From: Cupriavidus necator A5-1
Lineage (GTDB): Bacteria; Pseudomonadota; Gammaproteobacteria; Burkholderiales; Burkholderiaceae
Direction: 5' to 3'
Assembly (NCBI RefSeq): GCF_000744095.1
Contig: NZ_JQLI01000008.1
Location: forward strand, 310,001 to 374,000
Length of the DNA: 64,000 bases
Below the pieces are notes generated by a model. It ran no database searches and had not been told where the DNA came from. It worked only from the letters and a program-made list of their open reading frames with translations. How positions within the stretch are numbered: position 1 is the stretch's first letter; each line of letters starts with the position of its first letter. Positions 55,080 to 64,000 of the stretch are shown here, one piece after another. The position numbers and the translations under genes are program-made.

Positions 55080-55514
55080 GTGAAAAGCCTGGATATCGCA
55101 GAAGTGGCGCAGCAGGCGGGCGTCCCCGCATCGACGCTGCGGTTCTATGAGGAAAAGGGCCTGATCGCATCCATCGGCCGGCGCGGGATGCGGCGCGTAT
55201 TCGATGCCGGCGTGCTGGAGCGGCTGGCGTTGATTGCACTAGGGCGTGCCGCCGGTTTCTCGCTTGATGACATTGCGCAGATGTTCGCGCCGCAGGGGGA
55301 GCCGCGCATCGACCGGCAGATGCTGGCGGCCAAGGCGGATGAACTGGATCGGACCATCCGCAAGCTGAGTGCGATGCGCGATGGGTTGCGGCATGCTGCG
55401 GCTTGTCCGGCGCCTAGTCATATGGAGTGCCAGACTTTCAGGCGGATTGTGAAGGCGGCGTCGTCGGGGGCGATCGGCGAGCGGAAGAACCGGGCGCACG
55501 TAAAAGTGGCGTAG
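55080..55514 (+). CDS. MerR-family regulator
   Basis: 144 residues from a GTG at 55080. N-terminal winged HTH: LDIAEVAQQAGVPASTLRFYEEKGLI; then GRRGMRRVFDAGVLERLALI and a coiled-coil dimerisation helix. Two or three cysteines near the C-terminus (CPAPSHMEC) could sense metals or redox signals. It should act on the divergent methyltransferase-DUF2938 operon through the dyad in the gap, twisting the promoter when activated. Confidence 0.88.
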   Translation: MKSLDIAEVAQQAGVPASTLRFYEEKGLIASIGRRGMRRVFDAGVLERLALIALGRAAGFSLDDIAQMFAPQGEPRIDRQMLAAKADELDRTIRKLSAMRDGLRHAAACPAPSHMECQTFRRIVKAASSGAIGERKNRAHVKVA

Positions 55515-55617
55515 GGCGCGCGTTTTCTTCGGCTTGCGGTGCTTGTCAGCCGCTATTAGCCGCAATTTTTGCGGAGAATAACATTGTATTCGCCGTGATA
55601 CCTGCCATAATCTCCGC

Positions 55618-56732
55618 ATGAAACGCGGGGATTGGCTCTATATCTGGCAGTCGCCAGAGTGGCCGCAATTTCATTACGACGTGACCGTGCTCGTGCAGCC
55701 GCTGGCGGACGTAGCACGCGCACAAGGGCTGCTGCTCGGCCGTCTTGCCGATGTCGGCATGGCCCTGCGTGACCAGGCGAGCCTCGCGGCGCTCACGGAC
55801 GACGTGGTCAAGACGAGCGAGATCGAAGGCGAACGGCTCAATGTCGATTCGGTACGGTCGTCGATCGCACGCAGGCTGGGCGTCGATTTCGGCGCGCTGG
55901 CGCCGTGGATCGTCATGTGGAGGCTGTCGTGGAGATGGTGCTCGACGCGACTGCTCGCTGCGATGAGCCACTCAGCCATCAAAGGCTGTTCGGTTGGCAC
56001 GCAGCGCTGTTTCCTACAGGTTATAGCGGCATATCACAGAAACGCGTCGCCGCGTGGCGCGACGATGCGAAGGGCGTCATGCAGGTCATCTCCGGACCTT
56101 ACGGCCGCTAGCGCGTGCATTTCGAAGCCCCGCCGGCTGATCGCCTCCAGCAGGAGGTCACGCGATTTCTGGACTGGGCCAATACCGACCACTCTGATCC
56201 ACTGGTGCTGAAGGCGGGTCTTGCGCACCTGTGGTTCGTCACGCTGTATCCGTTCGATGACGGCAATGGCCGCATTGCGCGGGCCGTTGGCGACTTGCTG
56301 CTGTCCAGGGCAGACGGCAGTCCCCAGCGGTTCTACAGTGTGTCCGCGCAGATCCAGCGCGAGCGCAAGGCCTACTATGACATCCTGGAGCGTACGCAAA
56401 AGGGTTCGCTGGACGTCACCGGGTGGCTGTCGTGGTTCCTCGATGCGCTGCTGCGCGCTGTACAAAGCGCACAGCACACACTCGATGCCGTGCTGGCGAA
56501 AGCACGCTTCTGGCAGCGTTGGGGTGCGACGCCGCTGAACGAGCGGCAAACGAAGTTGCTGAATCGCTTGCTTGACGGGTTCGAAGGCAAGCTGACCAGC
56601 AGCAAATGGGCTGCCATCGCCAAATGCTCGGCGGACACCGCGCTGCGCGATATCAACGAGCTGGTGGCGCGTGGCGTGCTACGCAAGTCTGGCGCTGGTG
56701 GGCGCAGTACGTCGTATGAGATGGCAGACTGA
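55618..56732 (+). pseudogene. Fic-family AMP-transferase, decayed
   Basis: N-terminal DUF4172-type part is clear (WLYIWQSPEWPQFHYD, TSEIEGERLNVDSVRSSIAR). At about 55905 one base is missing, so VDRHVEAVVEMVLDATAR is in another frame. At 56109 a TAG replaces an expected Glu codon in GPYGR-x-RVHFEAPP. The last part has the Fic loop, but reads LYPFDDGNGRIAR: the catalytic His of HPFxDGNGR is Tyr (TAT). The C-terminal winged-helix part is intact to 56732. A frameshift, a nonsense codon and loss of the catalytic base together argue for true decay rather than sequencing error. Confidence 0.85.
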
Positions 56733-56821
56733 CGTTGATTTCATCTCTAGTCTAGTGAATGACAGCCGTGAACATCATCTGAGGCGATCGACGAGTCGTC
56801 CTCGCGCTTTTTTATCTCACC

Positions 56822-56982
56822 CTGCATGATTATGACCGCGCCTGGAACGGCTTTGACTGGGAGGTGCTGGATCGACTCCATGCACGGGGATTGGTCGAGA
56901 ATCCCGCTACCAAAGCGAATGCGAAAGGCTATTCAAGAAGCATTTCGTTATCTCGGATCAGGAGGGCAAGGACGGGCCGTGA
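56822..56982 (+). pseudogene. DUF6429 family fragment
   Basis: Reads LHDYDRAWNGFDWEVLDRLH and ARGLVENPATKA, then the frame changes with a deletion to ERLFKKHFVISDQEG and a stop. The pattern is that of small DUF6429 proteins of about 80 residues. The internal part is missing and no good start is present. Confidence 0.6.
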
Positions 56983-57054
56983 CTCAAATGTCCGACGCTA
57001 GAGCTAGAGTCCGATGGACAGGCTCGGCGCACACCAATGCTCCAACACCCTGAC

Positions 57055-58233
57055 CTACCCCAACCCGGCCACCGCCTCGCGCACCCACTCGAACCCCACC
57101 CGCTCCTGCTCCAGCCGCAGGTTCTTCCGGATGCGATTGTCCCGCAGGTCGTCATAGAGCGTCTGCTCTTCGGGCCGCAACCGCGACAAGTCGCGCAGCG
57201 TCTGGTTCTCTTCCTGGCCCCATTGCGCCTCGAAGGCCATCAGCGTGGCGCGATCCATCAGCAGCGACTCGGCGTGTTCGAACACGCTGCGTAGCTGGTC
57301 GAGGATGGCGAAGCCGTGTGTATCGATGTCGCCCCAGTAGTGGAGCCGGCAGTGCGACAGCCATGCCGTCTTGGCAAGCAAGCCGAAGCCATAGCCTGCG
57401 CCGAAGATCACCAGGCTGTCCGCCGCCTCGGGAAAGGCCAGGAAGTTGGTTTCATTCTCAGTGATGAACACGCGCGACAAGCCCGGCCGCAGCGCGGCAA
57501 AGCTGTTTGCGTCGAGGGTCAGGTCATGCGTCGGTGCGTCGCCGGGCAGCATGCGGTTGCCGCGATCCAGTATCCGGAAGCGGATGCGCTCGGGCTTGTC
57601 GCGAAAGCCATACCGTGCGGCGAACTGGCTCATGCCTGCATACTCACGATCAATGGCTTCCGGCGCCAGCGCCAGGTCCAGCAGCTCGGCCAGTATGCCG
57701 CGGTGAGCCTCGACGAACTTGGTGTGCACGCCAGGAAGATCGACTTGCCGCAGGTACACGCCGGGGCGCGGATGCCGTTGCAGCCAGCCGACGATCTCCA
57801 GCAGCCGCTCCCAGGCGTCGTAAAGTTCCAGCGCCCGCAGCGAACGCTGTGCCAGCCAGGGCAACAGCAGCGGCTGCGCTTCGCGCGTGGCCGCCAGCAC
57901 TGCGGTGAAGCGTTCGATCTCGCGGCGTTTGCCCAGCAGCGCTGCTGCATCGTCCAGCGAGTCGATCCAGGCGGCGCTCGGCAGCATATTGGTGCCGAAG
58001 ACGCGATGGCGGAACTCGCGCATTTCGAGACGGCAATGCGGCATCTGCTTCAGATCGCCAAGCCAGTTGCGAACCGCCTCGAAGCCCTCGGTCAGCTCGC
58101 CGGATGTGGGCACGCGCAGGGTGAGCCGTTTGGGGAAAAGCGTGTCGCCGCTCACCAGCGCACTGAGCATGTCCCCACGGTCCCAAAGCCTCTGCACCTG
58201 GGCACGCAGGTCGGCGGGGCGGCTCCAGTTCAT
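57055..58233 (-). CDS. jetD: JetD, Wadjet nuclease subunit (DUF3322-DUF2220)
   Basis: 392 residues from the ATG at 58233. The N-terminal DUF3322 part contains PKRLTLRVPTSGELTEGFE. The C-terminal DUF2220/Toprim-like domain has FITENETNFLAFPE and YWGDIDTHGFAILDQLR, giving the Glu and D-x-D metal-binding residues of the nuclease. In Wadjet the JetABC condensin-like complex extrudes plasmid loops and JetD cuts small closed circles. The ATG overlaps the jetC stop (ATGA). Confidence 0.92.
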   Translation of the reverse strand: MNWSRPADLRAQVQRLWDRGDMLSALVSGDTLFPKRLTLRVPTSGELTEGFEAVRNWLGDLKQMPHCRLEMREFRHRVFGTNMLPSAAWIDSLDDAAALLGKRREIERFTAVLAATREAQPLLLPWLAQRSLRALELYDAWERLLEIVGWLQRHPRPGVYLRQVDLPGVHTKFVEAHRGILAELLDLALAPEAIDREYAGMSQFAARYGFRDKPERIRFRILDRGNRMLPGDAPTHDLTLDANSFAALRPGLSRVFITENETNFLAFPEAADSLVIFGAGYGFGLLAKTAWLSHCRLHYWGDIDTHGFAILDQLRSVFEHAESLLMDRATLMAFEAQWGQEENQTLRDLSRLRPEEQTLYDDLRDNRIRKNLRLEQERVGFEWVREAVAGLG

Positions 58234-61200
58234 CAAGCTGTCATCCTGGCTTTCTCGGCCCGGTATTCGTCGATCGACAGGTTGCGCACCTTGGAGGCGC
58301 GCCCTTCTTCGTTCTGCACGAACGCGACGCTGGACACGTAGGGCTCGATGATATGGATCTTCTGCAGCGGCGTGACGATCAGCAGTTGCAGGTTGAGCTT
58401 GGCGAACAACCGCAGCCCGTACTGCGCGGATTCGTCGGACCCGCGCCCGAACGCTTCGTCGATCACCACGAAGCGAAACGAGCGCGAGCGCACCGCACCC
58501 CATTCCAGCCCGAACTGGTAGGCCAGGCTTGCGGCCAGGATGGTGTAGGCCAGCTTCTCCTTCTGGCCGCCTGATTTGCCGCCGGAATCGGAGTAGTGCT
58601 CGTGTTCCGCATCGTCCTCACGCCAGCGTTCGCTGGCCCCGAAGACGAACCAGTTGCGCACGTCGGTCACCTTTGCGGTCCAGCGCCGGTCCTGGTCAGT
58701 CAGGCCCGTACGGCCCCTGAAGCGTTCGATGATGCGCTTGACCTGCAGGAACTTGGCCTCGGAATACTGGCTGTCCTCCGAGCCGGTCAGCGCGCCTTCG
58801 GTGCAGGCGCGCAGCTCCGATTGGAACTCGCGGATCTCGGCGTCCGGCGTGACCTGCGCTTCCAGCCTGATGTAGCGGCCTGTGTTGTAGTCGATCTGCG
58901 TCAGCGATTCGTTGATGCGCTCGACGCGTTCGCGGATAGTCTGCTGTTCCTTGCCAAGCTGGGCGTTGAAGTTGGCGATCTCGTTGATCGTGTTGACGTT
59001 CAGCAACTCCTTGAAGCGGGCCTCGAAGCGCGGCAGGTCGTCGGCGCGAAGCTTGTCGAGCATGTTACGGTACTCGAAGCCGGCCGAAACGCTGGCATCG
59101 ACTTCGCTGGTCTCCAGCTTGAAGGCTTCCTTGTAGGCAGACATGGCCTTGACGATGCTTTCGCTCAGGCGCACCAGCCGCTTGTTCTCCGCATCGAGCC
59201 GGGCCTGGAGCTCGTTGCGCATGTCGGTTTCACGGCCGCTGCATGACTCTACGGTCAGCGTGTGCTGGCCCAGGATTTCGGCGCGCAACGCGTCGATGGT
59301 TTCGGTCGGTACGGCAGCGGCGAAGTCGCCGGAGGCATCCAGCGTCGTCTGAGTTTCGGCGCGCTGCTCCAGCGCATCGCTCTTCCTGCCCTCAGCCTTG
59401 GAGCGCTTGTCGCGATGGTCGTCAAGCTGCGCCTCGTTGGCTTCCTGTTCCGCTTCCACTTCCTTTAGCCGGAGCGTCAGTTGCCGCAATACGTCGGAGG
59501 CCGATTCCAGGTGACGCTTCTCCTCGGTCAGGCGCGCGGCCTCGCGCGCCGGCGTCTGCCAGTCCAGCTCCTCGAAGTCGGCAAACATGTCGAGCCGAGA
59601 CAGCGCCGTGAGCCGCTCCCTGAGCGTGTCGCGCTCCTTCGCCAGCCCAGCCATCAGCGCGCCCAGTTCGGCCAGCCGCGTTTCCAGGGCACGGGTCTCG
59701 CCTTCGAGTGCCGCGATCTTGGCGGCATTGCTCCAGCCCAGCACGTAGCGGCTGCGGTCGTCCAGCCGGTGGCGGTCATCCTTCTCGTGCCGCTCCCCGG
59801 GCATCTTGATCTGGCCGGCGCACGTGACGGCGCGCGTCTCGCGGCGGAACTGTTCATGCGTGGCACAGCACGCGACGTCGAAGCGCGCGGCCACCTCGCG
59901 TTCGAGCCAGCCGTAGAACGGTGAATCGGGTTTGATGGCCAGCTTGCGCGCGAGCGAATCGCGATGCAGCGCGGGCAACTCAGCCCTGCCACCTTCGCGC
60001 ACGCGGAAGTAGACCAGCCGGCCTTTCAGGTGCGTGCGGTCCACCCACGCAGACACCTGCGGGTAGATGTCGTCCGGCACCAGCAGCGACAGGCCGAAAT
60101 TGCGCAGCAGGCGTTCGGCCGCGCCTTCCCAGTCGCGCTCGTCCTCGCGCACCTGCAGCAGCTCGCCGGCAAAAGGCATGTCCTCCTCGTCCAGCGACAG
60201 AGCCTCGCACAGCGCGCTGCGCATCGCGACCTGCGCGGCCGGGACATTGCTGCGGCGCGCCTTCAAGCTGCGGATTTCCTCGCTCAAGGCATCATGCTCG
60301 GTCTTGCCCTGGCGCAGCGTGACGCCGTGTTCCGTCAACGCATTGTCCACCTCCGCCTCGCGCGACCTGGAGCGCTCGGCAAGCTCGGCAAAGCGTGTCT
60401 TCAGCAACAGGAAGGCGGCTTCCTGCTCGGGTGGCGTTTCATCGACGGCGCGCACAAGCTCGGCATATCGATCCGACCTGTGCCGGCGTTTCGCGGATTC
60501 GTCGTGCTGCTGGCGGATTTCCTCGGTCAGCCGGCCGATACGGTCGCCGCCGTTCTCGGCAATATTGCGGCGCAGCTCGGCCTCATCGTTGCGCAGTGCG
60601 TCGCGCCGGTCCTGCAGCCGCCGCACGTGGGTGTCCTGGCGTTCCCACTCGTCGGTGAGCCCGGCGATGCGCTTGTCGAGCAGATCCAGCTTGAGCCGGG
60701 CGAAGTACGGGCGCAGCGCCTCGCGGCATGTGCGCAGTTGCTCGGACGCAGCCACCAGCTTCGCGTGGCGCTCGCAATCCGTCACCAGCGGTGTCAGCAT
60801 GGCCTCCTGGTGCTTGGCCTTCAGCACGGCTTCATGGGCGCGGTCCAGGTCATCGAAGTGGCCCAGCAAGGCCACGATGCGGGGCGCCACGTCAAACGGC
60901 TCCAGCATGTGGCTGCGCACGAAGTCGGTCAGGTTGCCAACCGACTTCATCGACACGGTCTGGTGGAACAGTTCGAGCGCCTGTTCGTTCTCGATGCCAA
61001 AGCGCCGCCGGAACCAGGCGCCGTAGGGCGGAAACGCGTCGAACAGCTCGGCCTTCACCCCGCGCAGCTTCTTGCGCAGAGAAGCGATGTCGGGGCCGAA
61101 GTGCGCAAAGTCGGTGGCGATGGACAGGTCCTGTTCCGCGCAGACATAGAAGCGCGCCGGCTGGCCATGGGCATCCTTCATCCAGAACACCTGCGCCAGC

Positions 61201-61607
61201 GTCACGGTCTGGTCGTAGCCGGCGTTGTGAAAAACGCCGAGAATGACGGAGTAGGAGTTCTGATCGCGCAGCGCGACCGGCCGCGCGGTGCCGCTGACTT
61301 CATTGCGCTCGGACTTGTAGTGGCCCAGCACATAGCTGCGCAAGGTCCGTTCGCGGCTTTCGGCGCCGGCGGCCTTGTTGTACGCGATGCGCTGCGCGGG
61401 CACCAGCAGCGTGGTCACCGCGTCGACCAGGGTGGACTTGCCGGAGCCGATGTCGCCGGTAAGCAGCCCGTTCCTGCCTTCAGGACTAATGGTCCAGACT
61501 CGTTCGCCGAACGTGCCCCAGTTGAAGACTTCCAGCCGCGACAGCCGGAAACCCGATAGCGTGTCGTCGCTGGTGAAATCCAGGCTCAGGGTTTGCGACT
61601 CATGCAT
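58233..61607 (-). CDS. jetC: JetC, SMC-like ATPase of Wadjet (MukB-like)
   Basis: 1124 residues from the ATG at 61607, chosen over a longer frame because it overlaps the end of jetB. Walker A is GDIGSGKST at residues 51-59. A long coiled-coil region spans roughly residues 270-900 with a hinge near the middle. The C-terminal head has SGGKSGGQKEKLAY (signature motif) and FVVIDEAFGRGSDES (Walker B). Works as a dimer with JetA and JetB in loop extrusion on foreign circular DNA. Confidence 0.93.
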   Translation of the reverse strand: MHESQTLSLDFTSDDTLSGFRLSRLEVFNWGTFGERVWTISPEGRNGLLTGDIGSGKSTLVDAVTTLLVPAQRIAYNKAAGAESRERTLRSYVLGHYKSERNEVSGTARPVALRDQNSYSVILGVFHNAGYDQTVTLAQVFWMKDAHGQPARFYVCAEQDLSIATDFAHFGPDIASLRKKLRGVKAELFDAFPPYGAWFRRRFGIENEQALELFHQTVSMKSVGNLTDFVRSHMLEPFDVAPRIVALLGHFDDLDRAHEAVLKAKHQEAMLTPLVTDCERHAKLVAASEQLRTCREALRPYFARLKLDLLDKRIAGLTDEWERQDTHVRRLQDRRDALRNDEAELRRNIAENGGDRIGRLTEEIRQQHDESAKRRHRSDRYAELVRAVDETPPEQEAAFLLLKTRFAELAERSRSREAEVDNALTEHGVTLRQGKTEHDALSEEIRSLKARRSNVPAAQVAMRSALCEALSLDEEDMPFAGELLQVREDERDWEGAAERLLRNFGLSLLVPDDIYPQVSAWVDRTHLKGRLVYFRVREGGRAELPALHRDSLARKLAIKPDSPFYGWLEREVAARFDVACCATHEQFRRETRAVTCAGQIKMPGERHEKDDRHRLDDRSRYVLGWSNAAKIAALEGETRALETRLAELGALMAGLAKERDTLRERLTALSRLDMFADFEELDWQTPAREAARLTEEKRHLESASDVLRQLTLRLKEVEAEQEANEAQLDDHRDKRSKAEGRKSDALEQRAETQTTLDASGDFAAAVPTETIDALRAEILGQHTLTVESCSGRETDMRNELQARLDAENKRLVRLSESIVKAMSAYKEAFKLETSEVDASVSAGFEYRNMLDKLRADDLPRFEARFKELLNVNTINEIANFNAQLGKEQQTIRERVERINESLTQIDYNTGRYIRLEAQVTPDAEIREFQSELRACTEGALTGSEDSQYSEAKFLQVKRIIERFRGRTGLTDQDRRWTAKVTDVRNWFVFGASERWREDDAEHEHYSDSGGKSGGQKEKLAYTILAASLAYQFGLEWGAVRSRSFRFVVIDEAFGRGSDESAQYGLRLFAKLNLQLLIVTPLQKIHIIEPYVSSVAFVQNEEGRASKVRNLSIDEYRAEKARMTA

Positions 61608-62307
61608 CGGATGCTCCTGCGTTTGCCGCCGGCGTTCCCTGCTGCCCGGACAGCTGGATCTGGTAGGCCGCCAGCCGCGCATCAAACTCCGAAAGCCATT
61701 GCGCATCGACGAACGCCTTCAGGATGCGGCGCACCTCATACCCGGCCTGGCTTCCAGCCCGCGCGCTCGTGCCAGTGCTGATGTTGGCCTTGAGCCGGCG
61801 CAGGAAGCCCAGCTCGACGATCTTGTTCACATGCAGCTCGATCTGGTCGATCAGCTTTGCTTCATTGGTGCCGGCAGGCAGGAACACGCGTAGCAGCTCG
61901 GCGATCTCGTCCAGCGTCAGCACCAGCCGGGTATCGCCCCCAGTTGCGTCGAACTCGGCCAGCTTCTTGCGCAACAGCGCGAGCGTCAGGCTGACCGGGA
62001 AAGAGAGCTGGCGCCGCGCAATCAGCCGCGGCGGGCGTTCGGCGCTGTCGTCGTCGCTGTCTGGCTGCGAGCGCAGGAAGGCGTAGCCCTCGGCGTCATC
62101 GAGCACGAGTTCCAGGCCCAGAACGGCGACATAGTCGCGCACCGTGGGCTGCAGGTTGAGCAAGGCATGCCACAGGCTGGCATCGGCGTCGCGGTAGAGC
62201 ACGCCCTTGAGCAGCGGGACCACCAGCGTGGACAGGGCCAGGTCGGGCGGCGTGGCAGCACCGGGAGTGGGCCGTGCCACGTCATCGAAAATGTCGTCTT
62301 GCACCAT
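61600..62307 (-). CDS. jetB: JetB, DUF4194 subunit of Wadjet
   Basis: 235 residues of the DUF4194 family. Winged-helix-rich; the stretch LRSQPDSDDDSAERPPRLIA and KLIDQIELHVNKIVELGFLRRL are family-like. It corresponds to a kite (MukE-like) subunit that bridges JetA and JetC. The start is 2 bases after the jetA stop; the end overlaps jetC by 8 bases. Confidence 0.92.
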   Translation of the reverse strand: MVQDDIFDDVARPTPGAATPPDLALSTLVVPLLKGVLYRDADASLWHALLNLQPTVRDYVAVLGLELVLDDAEGYAFLRSQPDSDDDSAERPPRLIARRQLSFPVSLTLALLRKKLAEFDATGGDTRLVLTLDEIAELLRVFLPAGTNEAKLIDQIELHVNKIVELGFLRRLKANISTGTSARAGSQAGYEVRRILKAFVDAQWLSEFDARLAAYQIQLSGQQGTPAANAGASDA

Positions 62308-62309
62308 GC

Positions 62310-63788
62310 TTATCTGACAAAAATCACGCGGGGTAACCGGGCCTGCCTCACCAGCGTGCCGGCATCGGCTGCCTGCACCGTCCAGGTAACGGAATCGGTG
62401 GCGCTTTCATCCACAACGGTGCGGAAAGTATCGCCTGCGAGCTGCAGGTAGGCAACCAGTTCGGCGAGCCCGTGCTGCAGCGGCCGCAGGGCGCACAACT
62501 CCTGCAGCGTGACTTGGGCCCGGCCTTGCAGGGCCTGCCGCACATGCGCGGCAAGTTCTGCTTTGTCGATCACAACCTGCGAGAACAGCGCGTTTGCGTC
62601 GATGTCGCCTTCGCCGGTTGCGATGTCGGTTTCTGTAATGCGCGGCTTGACGGCGGGCGTGAACAGCGGCCGCTCCATCGGCAGTTCGATATCGGCGGCG
62701 GTGTCGTTCACCGTCATCACGTTGCCCGTGGGCGGCTCGTCGCGCACGGCCAGCGCCCTGGCTTCGATGCCGCGCAGGATATCCATGATGCGGCGGTTCT
62801 CCAGCCATGCCTTGTCGTCGAGAAAACGGCGCAGTTGCTGCGATAGCTGTGCCACGGTGCGCTGCGTATGCTCGCCGGCCTCCAGCCAGTCGTAGTGCAC
62901 GCGGCGCAGGCGCGCGTCGGGATTGAGCTCCGAAACGGGCGTTAGCGCCAGCACATGTTCGAGCAACGCCGACAGCTCTTCCTGCCGCCGGCTGCTCATC
63001 AGGAAATCCCAGAACGCACGGAAGCTGCGGCCCTGGTCAGAGTCTGCGATGGCGTCGCGCTCGCCCATGATCTCTTCGAGCAATGCCCCCTTGGAGCCTT
63101 CCCACAGCGCTATCCGCTCACGCACGCGGCGGTCCAGCGTGCGGAAGTTGTCTTCGACTTCACGAAAATCTGTCAGTAGTTCGCGCGCCAATGCGACGAA
63201 CTGCTGAAAGCGGTCCTTCAGCGCGGTGTCGTCCAGCAGCGCCAGGTCGCCCGCGGCCACGCGCGCGATCTCGGCGTCGATCTCGTCGCGCCGCTGCTGC
63301 AGCTCGGCCACGCGCACGCGCGGGTCGGTCTGCGTGCCTTCGTGCATTTGCTTGAGGAGGTCGAACAGTGTGAGCAGGCGCGACTCCGTGCCGACGAAGC
63401 TGCGCTCTGCCAGCGTGCCGAGCCAGGCAATTGCCTTCTCGGTAGCCGGCGTCAGGTCGAACTGGGGTTCGTCCGATCCCTGGCGATAGAACTTGCGCAG
63501 CCAGCCTTTCTCGTTGGCGGCCCAATCGTTCAGGTAATCGAGTGCTGAGCGGGGGAAGGCGTCCTGGCCGAGCCGTTCACGCAAGGCGAAGAGCTCGTCT
63601 TCCAAGGCTTCGGCCAGGTCGGACTGACCCACTGAACGCTGGTTAGGCGCGACAAAGACACGATGGAGGAATGCGGCGACCAGGCTCGCATGATCGGATC
63701 GCAGCAAGCGCCAGGCAGGATGGCCCTGGCGCAGGCGCTCGAGGGTTTCGAAGTCGAGGTTCACTTGGAAATTGGCCGGCGTACGCAT
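62310..63788 (-). CDS. jetA: JetA, DUF3375 kleisin-like subunit of Wadjet
   Basis: 492 residues. DUF3375 is recognisable from FETLERLRQGHPAWRLLRSD, through YRQGSDEPQFDLTPATEKAIAW (here split), to the C-terminal winged-helix part. It is the MukF-like kleisin that links the JetC heads. First gene of the operon jetABCD, all on the minus strand with overlaps or 2-base gaps, so the promoter lies between 63789 and the chemotaxis gene. Confidence 0.92.
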   Translation of the reverse strand: MRTPANFQVNLDFETLERLRQGHPAWRLLRSDHASLVAAFLHRVFVAPNQRSVGQSDLAEALEDELFALRERLGQDAFPRSALDYLNDWAANEKGWLRKFYRQGSDEPQFDLTPATEKAIAWLGTLAERSFVGTESRLLTLFDLLKQMHEGTQTDPRVRVAELQQRRDEIDAEIARVAAGDLALLDDTALKDRFQQFVALARELLTDFREVEDNFRTLDRRVRERIALWEGSKGALLEEIMGERDAIADSDQGRSFRAFWDFLMSSRRQEELSALLEHVLALTPVSELNPDARLRRVHYDWLEAGEHTQRTVAQLSQQLRRFLDDKAWLENRRIMDILRGIEARALAVRDEPPTGNVMTVNDTAADIELPMERPLFTPAVKPRITETDIATGEGDIDANALFSQVVIDKAELAAHVRQALQGRAQVTLQELCALRPLQHGLAELVAYLQLAGDTFRTVVDESATDSVTWTVQAADAGTLVRQARLPRVIFVR

Positions 63789-63898
63789 GCTGCGCGGCGG
63801 GGCGCGATGGATGCAAGATTGTACGCCAGCGGGGGTTGCGGCAAGTGATGCGACGGACGCTTCTGTGGCTCTCCCCGCTGCTCAATAACCAACCCCTT

Positions 63899-64000
63899 CT
63901 ACCCCAACCTGAACTGTCCCAGCGCCCCCGCCAGACTTCCCGCCTGCGTCTGCAACGCCGCCGCCGCCGCAGTCGACTTGCTCCACCAGCGCCGCATTCT
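63899..64000 (-). CDS. Methyl-accepting chemotaxis protein, C-terminal end (partial, frame problem)
   Basis: The last 25 codons before the TAG at 63899-63901 read STAAAAALQTQAGSLAGALGQFRLG in outline (STAAAAALQTQAG and LAGALGQFRLG), the tail of an MCP signalling domain. The piece just upstream, NAALVEQ, is in a different frame, with one extra base around 63978. The rest lies outside the window. Confidence 0.6.
   Translation of the reverse strand, partial: RMRRWWSKSTAAAAALQTQAGSLAGALGQFRLG

Noticed and set aside
59964..61559. 531-codon plus-strand frame opposite jetC
   Set aside because: Shadow of the jetC coiled-coil coding sequence.

Overview
The window looks like chromosomal DNA of a high-GC betaproteobacterium of the Burkholderiaceae, most likely Cupriavidus or Ralstonia. 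That is an inference from base composition, from the polyamine block (homospermidine synthase, YgiC-like ligase, DUF1190, DUF350) and from the kinds of mobile-element remnants present. No rRNA or tRNA gene was recognised. The backbone genes lie mainly between 40.5 and 57 kb; much of the rest is a defence and mobile-element island.

Layout. 1-18.7 kb: a 7-deazaguanine DNA modification and restriction (Dpd) cluster in two convergent operons. The plus-strand operon starts upstream of the window and runs through a partial dpdF-like gene, dpdG, dpdH (ATPase), dpdI, dpdJ (DEAD-type helicase), dpdK (phospholipase-D nuclease) and dpdD, with every junction overlapping. The minus-strand operon holds a YaaA/DUF6884-like gene (dpdC-like), a DGQHR protein, dpdA (DNA-guanine transglycosylase), a second DGQHR protein, queC and queD. 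The modification branch would make preQ0 and put it into DNA; the plus-strand branch would attack unmodified DNA. folE and queE are not in the window. 19-31.5 kb: decayed insertion sequences, a solo PD-(D/E)XK protein, and two almost identical, inverted IS3-family copies that enclose a 742-residue nuclease-like gene and one truncated nuclease gene. A ParS/MbcA-type antitoxin remnant follows.

31.6-38.1 kb: orphan-looking accessory genes. They include a CAP12/Pycsar-type TIR protein, a second TIR-like protein, a DNA-binding/HNH-like protein, and an ADP-ribosyltransferase-like gene overlapping a partner of unknown function. 38.1-40.4 kb: recombinase debris, then an XRE repressor divergent from a DUF2958 gene with repeated operator-like sites between them. 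40.5-44.2 kb: amino acid permease, MHS-type MFS transporter and XRE regulator. 44.4-45.8 kb: IS21 and recombinase remnants, then a vapBC toxin-antitoxin pair with a palindromic operator. 46.0-49.8 kb: DUF350, DUF1190, YgiC-like and homospermidine synthase genes, the last two broken by frameshifts. 50-55.5 kb: a methyltransferase-like membrane protein, a MazG-like hydrolase, a tandemly duplicated exported protein, DUF2938, a SAM methyltransferase and a MerR regulator. 55.6-57 kb: a multiply broken Fic gene and a DUF6429 scrap. 57.05-63.8 kb: a complete type I Wadjet operon (jetABCD). The right edge holds the tail of a chemotaxis receptor gene.

The defence content is dense: Dpd restriction, several nuclease-like and TIR-like proteins, a toxin-antitoxin pair and Wadjet. 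The best candidates for something undescribed are the 742-residue IS-flanked nuclease gene, the 262-residue PD-(D/E)XK protein, and the ART-like gene with its overlapping partner. Frame breaks at 47.8-49.7, 55.9-56.1 and 63.9 kb may be real decay or uncorrected indels.
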